DNA of 60,000 nt from Hydractinia symbiolongicarpus (taxonomy: Eukaryota; Cnidaria; Hydrozoa; Anthoathecata; Hydractiniidae): NCBI RefSeq assembly GCF_029227915.1, contig NC_079889.1, positions 8,682,001 to 8,742,000 of the forward strand, written 5' to 3'. The notes beneath the pieces were generated by a model. That model was given only the letters and a program-made list of their open reading frames with translations. It searched no databases and was not told the DNA's origin. A program made the position numbers and the translations under genes. The stretch's first letter is position 1; each line of letters starts with the position of its first letter. Below, one piece after another: positions 10,961 through 24,400 of this stretch.

Positions 10961-12145
10961 GTAAATCATAGAAATGATTTTCACGTAAAACATATACAGA
11001 TCGAAACAAGAATTGCATGTTAAAAAACGTTCTGTTACAGACTGTAAACTAACAAAATGTCATGTCAACTTATGGGTATGAGTAGGATTTGTATATATGT
11101 TGCTTTTTATATGAGAATCTTCATAATTGGCTTATAGTTACTAAAACTTTCTTAAAGATTTTACAGTATTAAAATATTTTTTAAACATAGTTGACAGGGA
11201 CATGTAAGGGTAAATAATATGAGACATGTTAAATGTTTTGATGTTATTGTTCTAATTTCTAACTCTTTTCTGGCTTAATAAACTGCCTTTCTCTTGTGGG
11301 AATTTCATAGCATTAAAATTAATGCTTAATAGAAATTGGTGCAAAACTACACCAGTAACCCTAATGCTAAACTGTATTAACTTCATGAAGAGGTGATTAC
11401 TATATACTTTTTGTACACGTTTATTATATGTTGCGATCTTACACTGTAAGTCTAACTGGAAATCTTTCATTCTTTTATATGCTGGTTTTCTTTGTGCATT
11501 TGCAGGTTCTTAACACAGACTATAATTTTCCAAACAATATTTCTACGTTGCACTACTGTTGACTATCTATTCCTAAAATTGTCTTGTAATGTAATTTTTT
11601 GTTGTATTGTTAGTTATTAGACTTATTGCATGTTTTGAAATGAAGCAAATCCCCAACTTATTACTTGTTCTCGTATTATGTGCGTAAAACGAAAAAAGAT
11701 GCTAAGATACTTAATACCAGTATGTGATTCAAAGAAATTATGGAAACGCTAACCCTGTTTTAAATCGAATTTGCTAACCGGACGCATTTTCCATCCGCAT
11801 GTTTTAACAAGGATAAAGTGGTAAAACTACGGGGGTTACTGTTATTTGTTTGGATATAAAGAAACTTTCGTTTCTAATCTAGAAGGATTCTTAATAACTA
11901 AAAACCTTACTTTTGGGAAAATTTTAGTTCCTTTTACAGCAAAAACACAAAACGGCCGATTTACCTCGTACAACACCACAACCCTTGACATTACTTTGCC
12001 AAAAAATCTATGAAATTTTGCCTAACCAAAAAAAATTCCTAGATCCGCCCCTGGTGCTTCTCGCTATTTCGCAGCTAAGCTACCATTTTGCGTGACGGAC
12101 AGACAGACAGACAGACGTATACGGGTATTATAATATAGATGGAAT

Positions 12146-12912
12146 AAATACTGCAGCCAGTCAGGTATTTATATCCTCCTTAAGTAGCTAATTAAGTTCA
12201 AATAAGTTCTTTAAATTCTTTGAAATGTTTCACGTTAAATTCATTAATGTTTTAAACACTTATATAGAATTATTGACACATAAATAATAAATATTTCCAT
12301 TAAGCATAATTATTTTAGGTCCTTAATGTTAATTTTGACCGCTTTTTTATTTCAAGTGTTATAATAATTATTCGTCAGAAAAAAGGATAGATTTAATCCC
12401 AACCACCCCCTTCCACAACTTTTGACAAGCTTCTTCAAATTGAACCAAACTCTGCATACGTTACGTCATAAAAAGAACACAATGGTAAGCGAATTATTTT
12501 GCTTATGACAGCACGGGTCTGGAACGTTATTAGAAGCTTGGTTTCAACCCAAAATACTTCCCTTCCCCAGGAAAAAATGGGTTTACATATATTTTAAAAT
12601 TGTTTAAATATGAAAATAATTATTTTTAATGTTTGCCTAAATTTGTGCGCCAGCATGGCCGCGATAACTGTTCTTTAAAACCGCCATACTTATAAAATTT
12701 ACCCCGCTTATTTATAATTAACGATCAGATTTTGCATGACATAGCATGGTTAATATTTTGATAACAATTCCCTATTGAATCAAACATTCGGAGATTTCTT
12801 CTTTAATATTCTAAATAATTTACGAGGTTCTGAAAACAGGTACTTTCAACGAAATCTTGAAACATCTTAATTTTCGACGAGGACGTTCAGTGCACACCGT
12901 ACGTGGGTGAAC
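12146..12912. other. Upstream region of the 12,913 gene, no other gene seen
   Basis: AT-rich with no recognised ORF. It must contain the promoter of the following gene if that gene is expressed. I see no reliable TATA or initiator element. Confidence 0.35.
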
Positions 12913-13845
12913 ATGGCTGCGTATAAGTGCAAATCTATCGAAGTACCTATGACCGAGAAAGATTGGGAAGACCTTTGGTTGCAATTGCTGAACGAATTCG
13001 AAGAAAAAATTAACAATAAAAGTGAAATTCGTTTGAAGGATTATTTTAAAAGGGAAGTGAAGAAAAATATAAGCGAATGCTTTGCAAACGTTAAGCCAGT
13101 AATACGTAGTATGAAAATTTTGAAACATTTCAAGCAGTATGAAGCAAGACAAGTCGTTGAGAGGGTATATAAGAGAAAAAAGAACTACTTCTACATTGGT
13201 TTTACTGACGAGATTACAAATGATTTGTTTCATGTCGAGCCAACATCAGAGGATGAAAATTCAAAATGGGAAGCGTACAAATCTCGAAATACCGGATTTA
13301 AATTGAACATTCATTACGCACGCTTGACAAAAAATTCTACGTTTCATGAACTCGTTGAGCGGTTTATCGATAACCCACTATGCTTAAATGACCAACTAAT
13401 TGAGAAAACTGGAAACGGAATAGGATATATCATTGAATACGAAGCAAAATATCAACCTCCAGTTGATGACAGACCAAAGAGACCGAAGTCAATGAAGGTG
13501 ACAGATGCCGATATAGAAGAAAAGGAAGAAGAAGAAAGAGCAGAAGAAGAAGGAGGAAAAGCTATGAAACAAAATACAAAGAGCAATGACGAAAGCATTA
13601 CCATTCAGGTGAAGAACAACAACGAAGATCTCCCGCAGAACAATGATAAAGAAAATGAGGATAAAAATGTCAAACATGATGGATCCAATATTCATGTGGA
13701 GACTAGCAATACGGACAAGAGAGTTGTCAAAGGACATATGGAAACTTGTGAAATTGAAGATGAATATGTTCTACAATGGTTACAACAACAAAGTGCGCAG
13801 AGAAAGAATGCTGGTTTGCTGCTGTGGGTTGCTAACGAAAACTAA
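12913..13845 (+). CDS. Unrecognised intronless protein with acidic low-complexity tail
   Basis: The ORF is 310 codons from the ATG at 12913, which sits in a good start context (GAACATGG). An in-frame GTG two codons upstream is unlikely to be used. I do not recognise a domain. The first ~190 residues look globular, with many aromatic and charged residues (WEDLWLQLLNEFEEK near the start, then KRKKNYFYIGF and GIGYIIEYEAKYQPP). Residues ~195-270 are disordered and strongly acidic with Glu/Asn/Lys runs (EEKEEEERAEEEGG). A short structured end follows (EYVLQWLQQQ). There is no signal peptide or membrane helix, suggesting a nuclear or cytosolic protein. Codon composition looks like real coding sequence. 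It may be a lineage-restricted gene or an expressed retrocopy. Confidence 0.75.
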   Translation: MAAYKCKSIEVPMTEKDWEDLWLQLLNEFEEKINNKSEIRLKDYFKREVKKNISECFANVKPVIRSMKILKHFKQYEARQVVERVYKRKKNYFYIGFTDEITNDLFHVEPTSEDENSKWEAYKSRNTGFKLNIHYARLTKNSTFHELVERFIDNPLCLNDQLIEKTGNGIGYIIEYEAKYQPPVDDRPKRPKSMKVTDADIEEKEEEERAEEEGGKAMKQNTKSNDESITIQVKNNNEDLPQNNDKENEDKNVKHDGSNIHVETSNTDKRVVKGHMETCEIEDEYVLQWLQQQSAQRKNAGLLLWVANEN

Positions 13846-13849
13846 ATAT

Positions 13850-14650
13850 TGACAACTGTTAACATAGTTAAGGTCAAAGTACCATTCTATTATTTGAATA
13901 GGACATCACAACAGCATTAAGAAGCCATGGAGACAAATCAAACATTTCTTGCATAAAATATTAATTAATTTTATTTGCGTATCAATCACTGTTCTAATTC
14001 ATTCTAATTCTACAGGTCCTGCATTGATACCAGATATGTATATATTCTGACGTAGTCAACCTGTGTAAATATGAATAATAATAATAAAAAAAAAAATAAT
14101 AATAATAATTATAACGGTTGTTCTTTTGCATTATAATATGTCGCATACAGAAAGTGAGAAGTTAGTCGGCCACAGTGTATGATATAAGCATATATAGGGC
14201 ACATATATAATCTCTTTTTGTGAATCATTATGTTATAAGATAGAATTATTAATTATTGCATTTTATAAATTTCTTAGTAAAACATATCTCGGCTCAAAAT
14301 ATATAAAATTAAATATGCATATTTTTACAATCACCACATGAATTACAACATGAAACGAAAGATTCAATTCAGTTATTTAGTTTTGTCAAAATTAGTAGTA
14401 TTGTAGCCGCTACACCGAAAATGGTAAACCATATTTGACAGCAAAGTTTTGATAAAAAAATAATAAAGAGATCAATATTAGAAATTTCTTCATTTTTTAG
14501 CAAGTTTGTTACAAATTTTTGCAGAACATACTGCAACCTTGCTTTATCTTCTCCAGGAAGAACTTTTTTTGGTCCAGTGTGTTTGAATTAGGATTCGTTT
14601 GATTAAGGAGTATTTAAATAACCCGAATATTTCAGGTCATCCGGATCACA
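13850..14650. other. Non-coding flank with AAT microsatellite
   Basis: Downstream of the 310-codon gene. An AATAAT/A-rich microsatellite occupies about 14070-14112. No gene is recognised. Confidence 0.5.
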
Positions 14651-14654
14651 CCTG

Positions 14655-14897
14655 TGTTTTTTGGAAGGTAGAATTTTATCTGATACAGAGGAAAAGTATG
14701 CCACAGTTGACAAAAAGCTATTAGCGTGTTTCTACACTTTAAATAAAATGCGAGATTTATGTTTTGGTATACTTGATTTAATGATGGAAACTACGTTGCT
14801 ATATATAACTGGGAAAAATACTATTTCCGATTTTGTATCTAGAAATGTTAGGGATGTGGAAACTATGAATGTGATTTCTTCATTTTCAATTTTGTAG
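14655..14897 (+). pseudogene. LTR-retroelement RNase H fragment, internally deleted
   Basis: The ORF joins two RNase H landmarks of Ty3/gypsy-type polyproteins that are normally far apart: LSDTEEKYATVDKKLLACFY (start of the domain) and YITGKNTISDFVSRN (end, normally PGK.N..AD.LSR). The intervening active-site region is deleted, so it is inactive. No LTRs are evident nearby. Confidence 0.65.
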
Positions 14898-14899
14898 TT

Positions 14900-17800
14900 T
14901 CAAAAGCGTCTGAACCAGAAACCGGATTGAATGGGAACAAGAAGCCCTGCGGCTTAAAGATTTCCGCCATTAGCAATAATCTGAAAAAAGATATAAATCG
15001 TGACATACATGTCACGATTTTATAGCTATAATACATTATCTTTCACCAAAAATATCCAGCCTCAACATTTCCTCTTTAAATTAAAATTCATTGATAATTA
15101 ATTAGTTTTGCTGAATAAAGCTTTAGTCTACGTGCTTACAAAATTGTAGTACAGAAGGAAATGACGTAATTATATAATATCAAAAATGGCGCCTTATAAG
15201 ACGATCTTCATTATGCTACACTGCACAAGCTTTAACTTTCGATTATAAACTTTAAAATAAAGTAATGTTCATTGGATAATAAAACAATTTGTTGCACTGT
15301 TAGGATTCTTATTGGCTTAAAACTCATTTTAGCCTCGTTCTCAGAAAAAAATCTGTCAAAACGAGGATTTCAGCTTTAGCCTGGATAAGTTTTAGGCGTC
15401 CAGGCTCAGGGCTGTCTCTATCTATCTCTCTCTCTATCTTCCCAGGCGATATTAAAGATTCCGCCTTCGCTGGCGGAAATCAATAAGATCGTTTCCTAAT
15501 TCTCCCACGGGACTAATTTCAATTGATTACTTAGTAAAAATGTCCTTTCCTTTCGTTTTTTACTTGTAACTTTTGTTTGCCTGGCTTATTTTACTTGAAA
15601 TTTTTAGTAGCTGGGTTTCTATCTATATAAAGTTGATTTAGCAAAAAAAAGAAAAAAATTGCGCCCTTAGATGGCCAGATACGCCCATATTTCTAAAATC
15701 CCTTATGCAAAAATTAAATATAATTATTTTTTCAAAATATTAAGCGCAGTTTACGATATGTGATCAATATATTATATTAATATTATTTTTGTGGTTTTTA
15801 CGCCTTTATTACGCCCTCACATATTATTTTTGGCCATGTTGGCGTAATTTATGCCCGTTTTTTTGCGGTAAATCACTTTTTATCCGTTTCGCACTACATT
15901 TTTGGCCTAACTAACAGTTTTGACACAATAGGCATCCTATTACATAAGTGTTGGCGTAAATAACATTGAAACACAAACGTGCTAAGTAATATATAGAAAC
16001 TGTTTTGAAATTCTCATAGTAAAAATTTTGCAGACGTCAGCAATTTATTACGCGACCAAAACTAAAAATTTTCCGCTACTTCATTTATTTTATGTCGGTT
16101 AACATTTGGGCCGAATATTTTTCAAAATAAGCAAGTAGATCAGAAAATATAAGGGTAGGGCATTTTTGCCCCCCCTCCCCTCCCCCCAACCTTTCACCGG
16201 GTCACTCAGACACCAACCTGAATAGGGTTGAACCCACCGAACGTAAATAAGAAGTTTACAATTAGAATAATCCGCATAAAATAATTCAAGATAGACACCC
16301 GTCATAAAAACTAGCAACAACAAGAAAGATTCACAGGATAAGATTAAGTTGGTACCACCAGCAAGCTGTGTTTTTCTATATGTTGCATAAACTTTTACCG
16401 GATAGGACTGTGGGCGACATACCGAAATGACTGACATTCTCAATTTAAATTTAATACGTTCTTTGTGTAGGCTTTTTGTAAGGAAGGACTGTATGCAAAA
16501 TTACCAAAATAACTGATTTTGGTTGATTTAGAATTACTTCTTGGAAACTGTAGATTGATTGTGGTTGTCTTAACATTATGACTTAAACTGTTTGTTTTTT
16601 TATTTATAATGTGACTTTAATAAAAAAGGACCACATGCAAAATGAAAAAAAATTTTTGGTCCAATTAGATTTTGAGGCATACAAGCTGTTACTTTTAATG
16701 TATGAAATTTAAAATTTTGTGTAAGATTTTATGGGTAAAGACATTATGCAAGTTGCTTAAAGAACTGATTTTTTTTAAAGAAAATTTTTAGGACTCGAGG
16801 GCTAAAATATGCTGATTCCAACAGCAAAAATTTAAAAATTATAAGGCAGAACCATATGTTTTTAAAATTACCCAGGGTTCATCGATGTTGTCTGTCGTAT
16901 TGGCTAGTGCTGAAACTTGTGAAAGCGACACAGTTAAACATCGCTGTTGGAAGGAATCATGACTTGGAACTGAGGAAATGCAAAGAAATGCCTTCCTCTT
17001 CTTCCACTTGCACTACGCAAGTGAAAGAAGAGGAAGTTTAGAAAAATTTAATTAATTGGATTTATAAGACCTCAAAATAAAAATTAAAAAAAACAGAAAC
17101 CCCTTTCTAGTGTCTGATGATGACGGATGGACACACCTGTACAATATTTATTTTGTGATTTTGAGCTACCTAGTACCATGCCAGCACTCCGGAGGCACTT
17201 TTTAAAGTATTCTGTCAATTGAGTAGAGGTAGCTAGCTAGCTATTTTAGACCTTTGTGTGTTTTCTTTTACTATCTTCCCATAACAGTGAACAATCAAGA
17301 CTTAAGTATATAGCTAGCAAAGAATGCAAGACATTGTAGGTTAGTTAAATATGTTGTCACAACAAACAGAAACCTATTTTTTAGAAATAAATTTTTGCAA
17401 ATGTTCAGGTTTCTTTTATCGAACATGAACCTACTTTTTATAAATTAATTATTGAAGATTTTCAGTTTTCTTTTATGACTTATTTTTTTTTTAACACTAT
17501 ATTAAGAAGTGATATTCCATTATAGCTGGAAAACCTGAAGTGTCATCCAGTATAAGATTTAGTAGAGGGTAAACTGTGTCACGCGTAGGGCACTTGGTAT
17601 ATAATGTGTCACAAATCTAGTGGAGCGCTTATAGAAATACATCATTAAAGATGTAATATATGTTTCATAAACCAACCTTTATAGGACTTGTGACAAAACC
17701 TATTGTTACATTCTAGGAAACGCCCATTGACTATTTTGGACAATTTGGACAAGATGCAACTACAGAAAACATTAAAAATGATTCTAAGGATTCAGACAGA

Positions 17801-20800
17801 TAAAATGTGTCTTAGGTTTAGGACCAAATATTTTACCTAGCCCAGAGAAAGTGGGGATGTGCTTTTAAAGCACAGTGCGAAATATTAAATACAAATTTTA
17901 TGCCGTATAATCAAACTTGTGAGAAAGTTACTTTTGTGTCCACCTGGATCTGCAACCCCTTTACTTGCACTACACGCTATATTTTTTATATCCACAGGAA
18001 CTTATTAAGATGAAAAATGCTAAACAACTAAATTTGCAGAAGGCTAAATTCAGGAACTCAGGAACTATGATAGTAGTGAAAATTTTTTTAGATTTATTTC
18101 ATCAAACTGGTCTCGAAACGTATAATACTAACTTAAGTTATTATTGTTTCAATTTTTACTGAAGTTATATGACATTTACTTGTAACAAAAAGCATGTTTT
18201 TCATCCCGCTGACACCAAAATGGCTGCAGGGACATAGCTTAATGATATTAGGGTAAGAACGAAAATTTACGCACTATGGAGGACATTGACTTTAAACTTA
18301 AAAATTTCTCTGCGAGAAATTTAAAAAATTATAAGTCACAAAATCGCAAAAGTTTATGTTGAACATTTTGATTTTTAGATAATGCGAAAGTAATCCTCAT
18401 GAAATTCTTTCCAACGTTCTTTTATAAGGAAATCTTCCATATTACCCATACGTGATGAACAATGAAAATTCCTGCAAGTGTTCTCAAATATGTGTAGCTA
18501 TTTATATGGCGGACTACAAAACTGTGATGCGATTTAAAGAAAATTCTCAGCCTTGTTTTTCACACTTGTTCTAGCTAGCTATAGCGAAAAAAAGTAATAC
18601 TCAAACTTAACCCATTTTACTAAGTATTAACTAATAAATGCTGGTATAATCATTAATGTATCTATACCAAATTTTATGTGTACATTGCTTGCCTATGTGT
18701 ATGTTATCGAAGTGTTCTGTACATTTTGTGCCATTGCGTCATTCGTTACAGATACACCATGTAACAAAGAGACCGTGCTTTGTTATTTCCCGTAATCTGT
18801 ACCGAGATTTGGTTATGGTATATATCAGAATTAATTGTCTTTAATTCAGGGTTTACAAACCGTTTTTTTGACATTTTCTGTAACGTTTGGTGAAGAAGGA
18901 CCGTATACAATATAGCGCAAAAGGTTTTAGAAAATTCATCCTTGCAAAATTTCAAAATTTAAGATAATAAAAAAAATTTACCATCCTGATAATAGATGTA
19001 ACATAGAACTCATGCTGGCTAGGTTTCAAAGCACGTGTTATTCCATGGCAGATATATAATCGGCCTGTTAGCAAGACACACAACTTGAAAAATCTATGGC
19101 CATAATTTAAAAATTGAAAAACCACATCGTAACACAGTAAAAAGACCTAAAATAAAACTATACAAATAAAAATACCAATAAATAACTTAATGTTATCTTA
19201 AATTAGTACAGATAAAAAGTTGGTCCAACTTATAGCAAAAATCATAGATTTCACATGTGATAACAAGCTCGTCTTTCCTGCTAATACTTTGGCGATCAAA
19301 AGGTATACAAGACAAATTAGAAAAAGGCGCCACCTGTTCATTATCTCTCATGCTGCATCGTATATTCAACAGACTTGTTTACAAAACCCACATTCAAGTT
19401 CTGATATAATTAAACAAAGTAAATCGAATTTTAAGTCAAAAATAACACGCGGCGCTTGAAAGTTTGTTCTCCTTCACTTTTTTTTACCCTCTTAGTTCAA
19501 ACATGCGTCGTGCCACTATTGTGACTTGTTTGTGTAGCGGTTTGTTATAATGATATAGCAAGGCTAATAGCGGTAATAATAATGAGTATGGCCTAGAATT
19601 AGCCAAAAAATGTAGAAAAAAATGGCGATGAAAGCAAAATAACTTTTTTTCTCGTTCTAACTAATATTTTACATTAGTTTAAATATGTTATGGAAATCGA
19701 AGAGAATAAATTGTTCCACGAACATAAATTGTTGCAAAGAAGGATAAATTTTCAATTGTAAGAAACACACACACGGAACCTGTCCAAGTTTACTTGTCAT
19801 TGTTCACAGTGGACGTAAAACTTTGCATCTTAAGGCCAGAAGTATTTAACTTTCACTCGTAAAAAGCACCGTGACTTTTGACCCACGCATGCGCATTATC
19901 AGAATAATTTCGCTGACACCGCACTTTTGTATACGCTGGAAAGATTGAGATAAAGTTGAACAGACTCTACCTTTTGCGAGCTACATTTTTAGCTTTAACT
20001 TAAAAGTCAACCAAAACCTATGCTTGAATTACGTATGAATTTTAGTTAGATTTTCATTTAAAAATGACTAGCAAACACGTCCAATTTTTTTTGAAATTCT
20101 ACTTAAATTCGAATGAAAGCATTGCCGAATAAATTAACTTATGTATTAAAATAAGCCATTGATAAGCCACTATATACATTCTTCTTTTTCTACACTTACA
20201 TAAAAGTATGTAAGCGATTTGAATAATTGTTCCATAATGCGTATTGTTCCATAATGCGGACTTTTTGGAAAGTGCGCCTAGGGTATTTTTGACGTCGGAT
20301 GCTCGCGTTACATACCGGATGAAGGGTGCTGGTCAAGTGATGCTGATTGGTTATTTTGAGAAATTGCTAAAAACGGCCTTTCGCTAAAAAATATTATGTC
20401 CAGAAATGTCTGAGAAGTTATGTTTCGCGTTTTTATCTGATTTCCATGTTTTTCAAACTTTTTTTTTCGATGGATTGCCTAAATTTCAGCAGAAAACATC
20501 TTCTCAAACAATCACATTATTGCAAAAGAGGACGGATTTTTCACATTGGCCACAAGCAATCTAGAAGTCTGTTCTTATGCAAGTAACACAGTGGGTCGGT
20601 CTGTATTGCAGACCTTCGGAAAAGTGTACCAAGGGTATTTTTCACGTCGGTTACTCGACCTACACGTCTGCCAAAGACTACAACTTTTGCAGCATCGGCT
20701 GCAGAGTAGTGGCCAAAACAACCTTTTGCAAAATTATTATGTCTTGAATTGTAGATATTTAAAATTGCTGATATTATAAACAACCAAGAAAGAGTTTCTC

Positions 20801-21430
20801 ATCTTTAAATAGGTTGTATAATAAGACACATCATTGATAAAATCCTATATGCATCATTTGAAGATGAACGAACTTTCAAAATTTAACTAGCGTAAATTCT
20901 AAAAATTTACATGTGGTTAAAAAGTCCAAATTGGAAAATAGGCCAAATAGCTTGTGAACACTATACGGGTAAACAATATGAAGCACAGATATAATTTAAA
21001 AGAGGTTTTTTAGTGCATGATAAACAATTCAAAATTGCAAAGAAATCATGCGCCAGTGCGTACTTAGATAGACATCAATGTGTCAGTTTTTCGCATCTGT
21101 CTCAAGCGTGTTTACTTCATGAGTTCATCCTAAGTGTACTTTGACCTTGTTATGACCACGAAGTCCCTTAAATGATAAATGACATGGCGAATTGATGGTC
21201 AAAAACAAATACTTTCATTATTAAAATTTTATTTCAATGGCTTCTTAAATGCTTGAATAGTTTTACTTGAATATTATGTAACATAATTCTTTATTCATAA
21301 TTTTTTATTTTGTACTTCAATCGGGTTGTGCATGGAAACGAATATGAAAAATAATTTAGATAAATTTTTATCTTTAAAACGTGAATCACTTTCTTAATTT
21401 TCAAAATTTCATTGGAAATGCTTAGCAATT
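14900..21430. other. Long stretch without a recognised gene
   Basis: Both strands were read and no convincing gene was found. Features seen: a 26-base inverted repeat at 14995-15020; a CT microsatellite at about 15417-15440; a C-rich tract at 16166-16190; a 20-bp-arm hairpin at 16992-17036; and two diverged copies of a block (GTATTTTT, then ACGTCGG) at about 20260-20310 and 20615-20660. The short ORFs here have no domains or coding-like composition. Confidence 0.45.
16992..17036. repeat. Inverted repeat, 20-bp arms, 5-base loop
   Basis: Arms at 16992-17011 and 17017-17036 are complementary except for one base, around the loop ACTAC. One arm is polypyrimidine and the other polypurine. No element is visible around it. 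Confidence 0.85.
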
Positions 21431-21436
21431 GCTAAA

Positions 21437-24400
21437 ATGGTGAAGTTAGCGGGAAAGGTAAGTTTCAATGTTTGTTAGTGGTCAATCTAACTTTTTGGTT
21501 ATTAATAGTTTTTGCAACCTCATACTCGTGTACGTTTTGTATGTATAAAAAACAAACAACTTTTTTCTCCCAAACTGATTTTTTTCAGTTATGTGTTTTG
21601 TTTTTTATTATTGACACATTTTTTTTTAGTTACTGATCTACTGGATAAGCACAACATTTATTTTTAACCTCGCCTTTGCATTTGAGAAAAACCCTATACG
21701 ATATTGGAAAGAACATACACCGATTGATGCAACAACATGGAGAAATGCAAGTATTCCTATCAAAGCTATGTTTCAGCATCGTTCATTTACAACAGCTGCA
21801 GCTAGTGATGCATTGTCAAGAAAAACAGGAAGGGCGTGCTATCATAACGAACAATCCTTTCAAGATGTGGACACTTCTGTCGAAGGAAAATATTTTAAGA
21901 TATTATTTTCAAATCCTAACATTACAAGATTTGCAGTTACACAACCATACAAGTACGTAAGTTAATTCTCATGCTACAATTAAGTCGAGAGTAAGTTAAT
22001 TCTTCATAGACTAATCGATATAAATATGTTTATCTAACACAAAGGCGATTGTTACCTGTAATACACGAATAAAGAGATTTTTGAAACTAGTAAGAGTAAA
22101 ATAGAAAATAAAAGAGCGTCAGTAGCTTTTGTATCATTAATTTTTAAAAAGAAAGCTTTCAAAGCAGAAATTTAGGCATATAGCAAGTCTGGGAATAACG
22201 GATAAGCAAGGAGTTGCAATGATTGTTGGTGCAAGTGTACCAGTCCCCGTCCATATCTAGGGCTTCTAGGAAGCCACATTAGTTATTATTGTCTAAACAG
22301 AAGACGGGTGTAAAATAGATTACAATTCCCATGTTTTGTATTAAAACTTACGAAAATCATAATATTAGGAAGTCCAACTCTGCGAGTACAATTTTGTGTT
22401 CCTCTCTGTTATCTATAAACAGCAGTATGATTCAACTTGAATGAATAACGCTGTCATAAAGATTTTTAAGTGAAGACACAATTTTTTTTAAGAGATTTAC
22501 CAGCTTCACTTTTCATTGCAGCACTAAATGGCGTTAATAGCAAAATGATACAAAAAATAATTTAAAATAGTTGTTTGCATAATACATAGGATCTTGATAG
22601 CAGCAAAGTAGAGTTGTACTAGGATCTGCAGAAAAAGAGATCTAAGTAATACGGCATGTATTACATAATAACTGGATGAAAATAAATAAAGAGAACAAAA
22701 AAAGGAAATGTCTTTTCTCGCGTTATTGATTTACCAAATTGACCCTAAGTTACACATCGTCAGCAAGGATGGAGTTTTGAAAAATTATAAGTGATAAAAA
22801 GCGTCACAACCAACGGGATAGTTACACGCTCTGTCTTAGTAGAAAGATCATTTAAATTCGTTTTTTTTTTATAGTTCAGATACACACTCAGCCAGAATTA
22901 TATTCGACACGACTTGGCACAAAATGGAAGGTGCAAATTACTCAGACATTGTTCAGACTTTTGAAGAAAATGGTCTCTTTAACATCACCTTCTTTACCAT
23001 TGCTGACTTGGAAGATCCAAATTTAAAATGTCCAGTAACGGAGTATTTTTACGTTTGTGAGTAGACTTTATTTTTGTGTCGATTTTTAAATTCTTATGTT
23101 GAAAATAGAAAGCACGCTGGGTGGATTGCTTTTTTTCAAGCAATGCAGCAAAATCAAGTGAAAACATTGATGCACGAAATAAAATTAATTTCGTTTCGCA
23201 TGAAAAAATTACATATATAAACTTCTCGTTGTATAGTGGCTACTGGAGGCGTCCCCATTGCGGATAATGCCCTTCAAGACGTCAACAATCTCATAGTTCA
23301 ATGTTAAAAATCACGATGAATGTTTCGATATTTTAGTAATTTAGAAAAGCTGCATTGTTTAACTGGCATAAAAATTTAGATAAAAATTTCCATCAGGAAC
23401 CAAAAGGTAGAAAGAGATACACATTTACATTACACGACTACAATAGTATAAAAAATGATAAGCACACTAGAAATTTTAAAATGTGCTGCCAGCCCCCTTA
23501 AAAGATTCAGTGATATTTATAATAATGATCTATGGGAAAGATTCGAATATTCCTGAACGACTTTCTCTCTTTTTAATAAATCTGTTTGCTACTTCATATT
23601 ATCAGTGTATGATTTGTGAATTTGTAATATCATCGAGTTTTTCATTCGTGTGCGGCTAAATTTTGCATAACTACTAGCTAGCTATACATGGCAGACCAAC
23701 AAAATTTGTTGTTAAGCAGTCACATCGGTTGTTTAAAATTGGAAGATGCATTTAGCTGGTCTGACTAAAACTACACTTTTGGATATCGAAAATAAGATTT
23801 AATTTTACTTTGTAATGGCTTATTACCTACCTGTATGCATGTTAGCAAAATAGCTAGCTAGCTTAATGTCTTTTCTTATCCTGCTAAATGCCAGTGTCAT
23901 GTATTTTAGAAAGCTTTAAAAACAACCTAAATAAATTATCTATGTCGGATGTAAGTCCACCGCTTAGAAAGCTCACCAGCCTGACCATGGTTTTCTTCGT
24001 CGCCGGCCCCGATGTTAAAAAGGTAAAAAACCCTGGGAAGAGGTTAGTGTTGCATGCGCCATGCAGCAGAAATAATAAAATGTTGCATCTTGGCGCATCG
24101 TGCACCTTGCTAACTAACCAATCAAGAGGGCAGAATTTCACGCTAAATGTAAAGAAACAAACAAACAGACAAAACCAAAAAGAACAGCTATACTGGGAGA
24201 GAGAAACACGAGTAGAATATTTTTTTATCATTTTTTAACAAGACTTTGAACGTCTTTATTAAATCCTAAGTTCGTGGAAAAAAATTACATACTTTTTGTC
24301 AATGTATAGCATTTTCAACGTTTTTCACGGTGATTTAATTTAAGTCAACAACTCTCTTTTTTCTCTTTTTCATCCATTGAATTTGTAAAAGGCATTTTAT

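Larger units (their letters stand above)
8762..12053. mobile_element. 3.3 kb non-autonomous TIR element with 5-bp target duplication
   Basis: The ends are a perfect 16-bp inverted repeat: CAGGGGCGGATCTAGG at 8762-8777 and its reverse complement at 12038-12053. Both ends are flanked directly by GTGCT (8757-8761 and 12054-12058), a 5-bp target-site duplication. A subterminal GTTAGGCA motif also recurs in inverted orientation. No transposase ORF is seen inside, only two tandem arrays, so it should be mobilised in trans. The CAGGGGCGGATC end resembles ends of some hAT-like elements, but a 5-bp rather than 8-bp duplication leaves the superfamily open. Confidence 0.85.
8698..12145 (+). repeat. Dispersed short repeat, split by a larger insertion
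   Basis: The left part (8698-8761) contains the hairpin CCCGTGGAAAATCCACGGG followed by TTCGCCCGTCC. The right part (12054-12145) ends in GACGGACAGACAGACAGACAG and TATTATAATATAGAT. The same hairpin, downstream motif and end are found together at about 26743-26915. Removing the inserted element joins the parts into a unit of roughly 150 bases. Its class is unclear. Confidence 0.65.

Noticed and set aside
10481-11018. Series of similar minus-strand ORFs (SYETQLCGLYQIYI repeats)
   Set aside because: They are translations of the 179-bp tandem array and end at repeat borders.
16099-16443. Minus-strand ORF of 114 codons
   Set aside because: It crosses a C-rich tract, has no recognisable domain, and its composition looks non-coding.
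23884-24238. Overlapping ORFs on both strands
   Set aside because: Neither frame resembles a protein; the segment is an intron with repeat-like composition.
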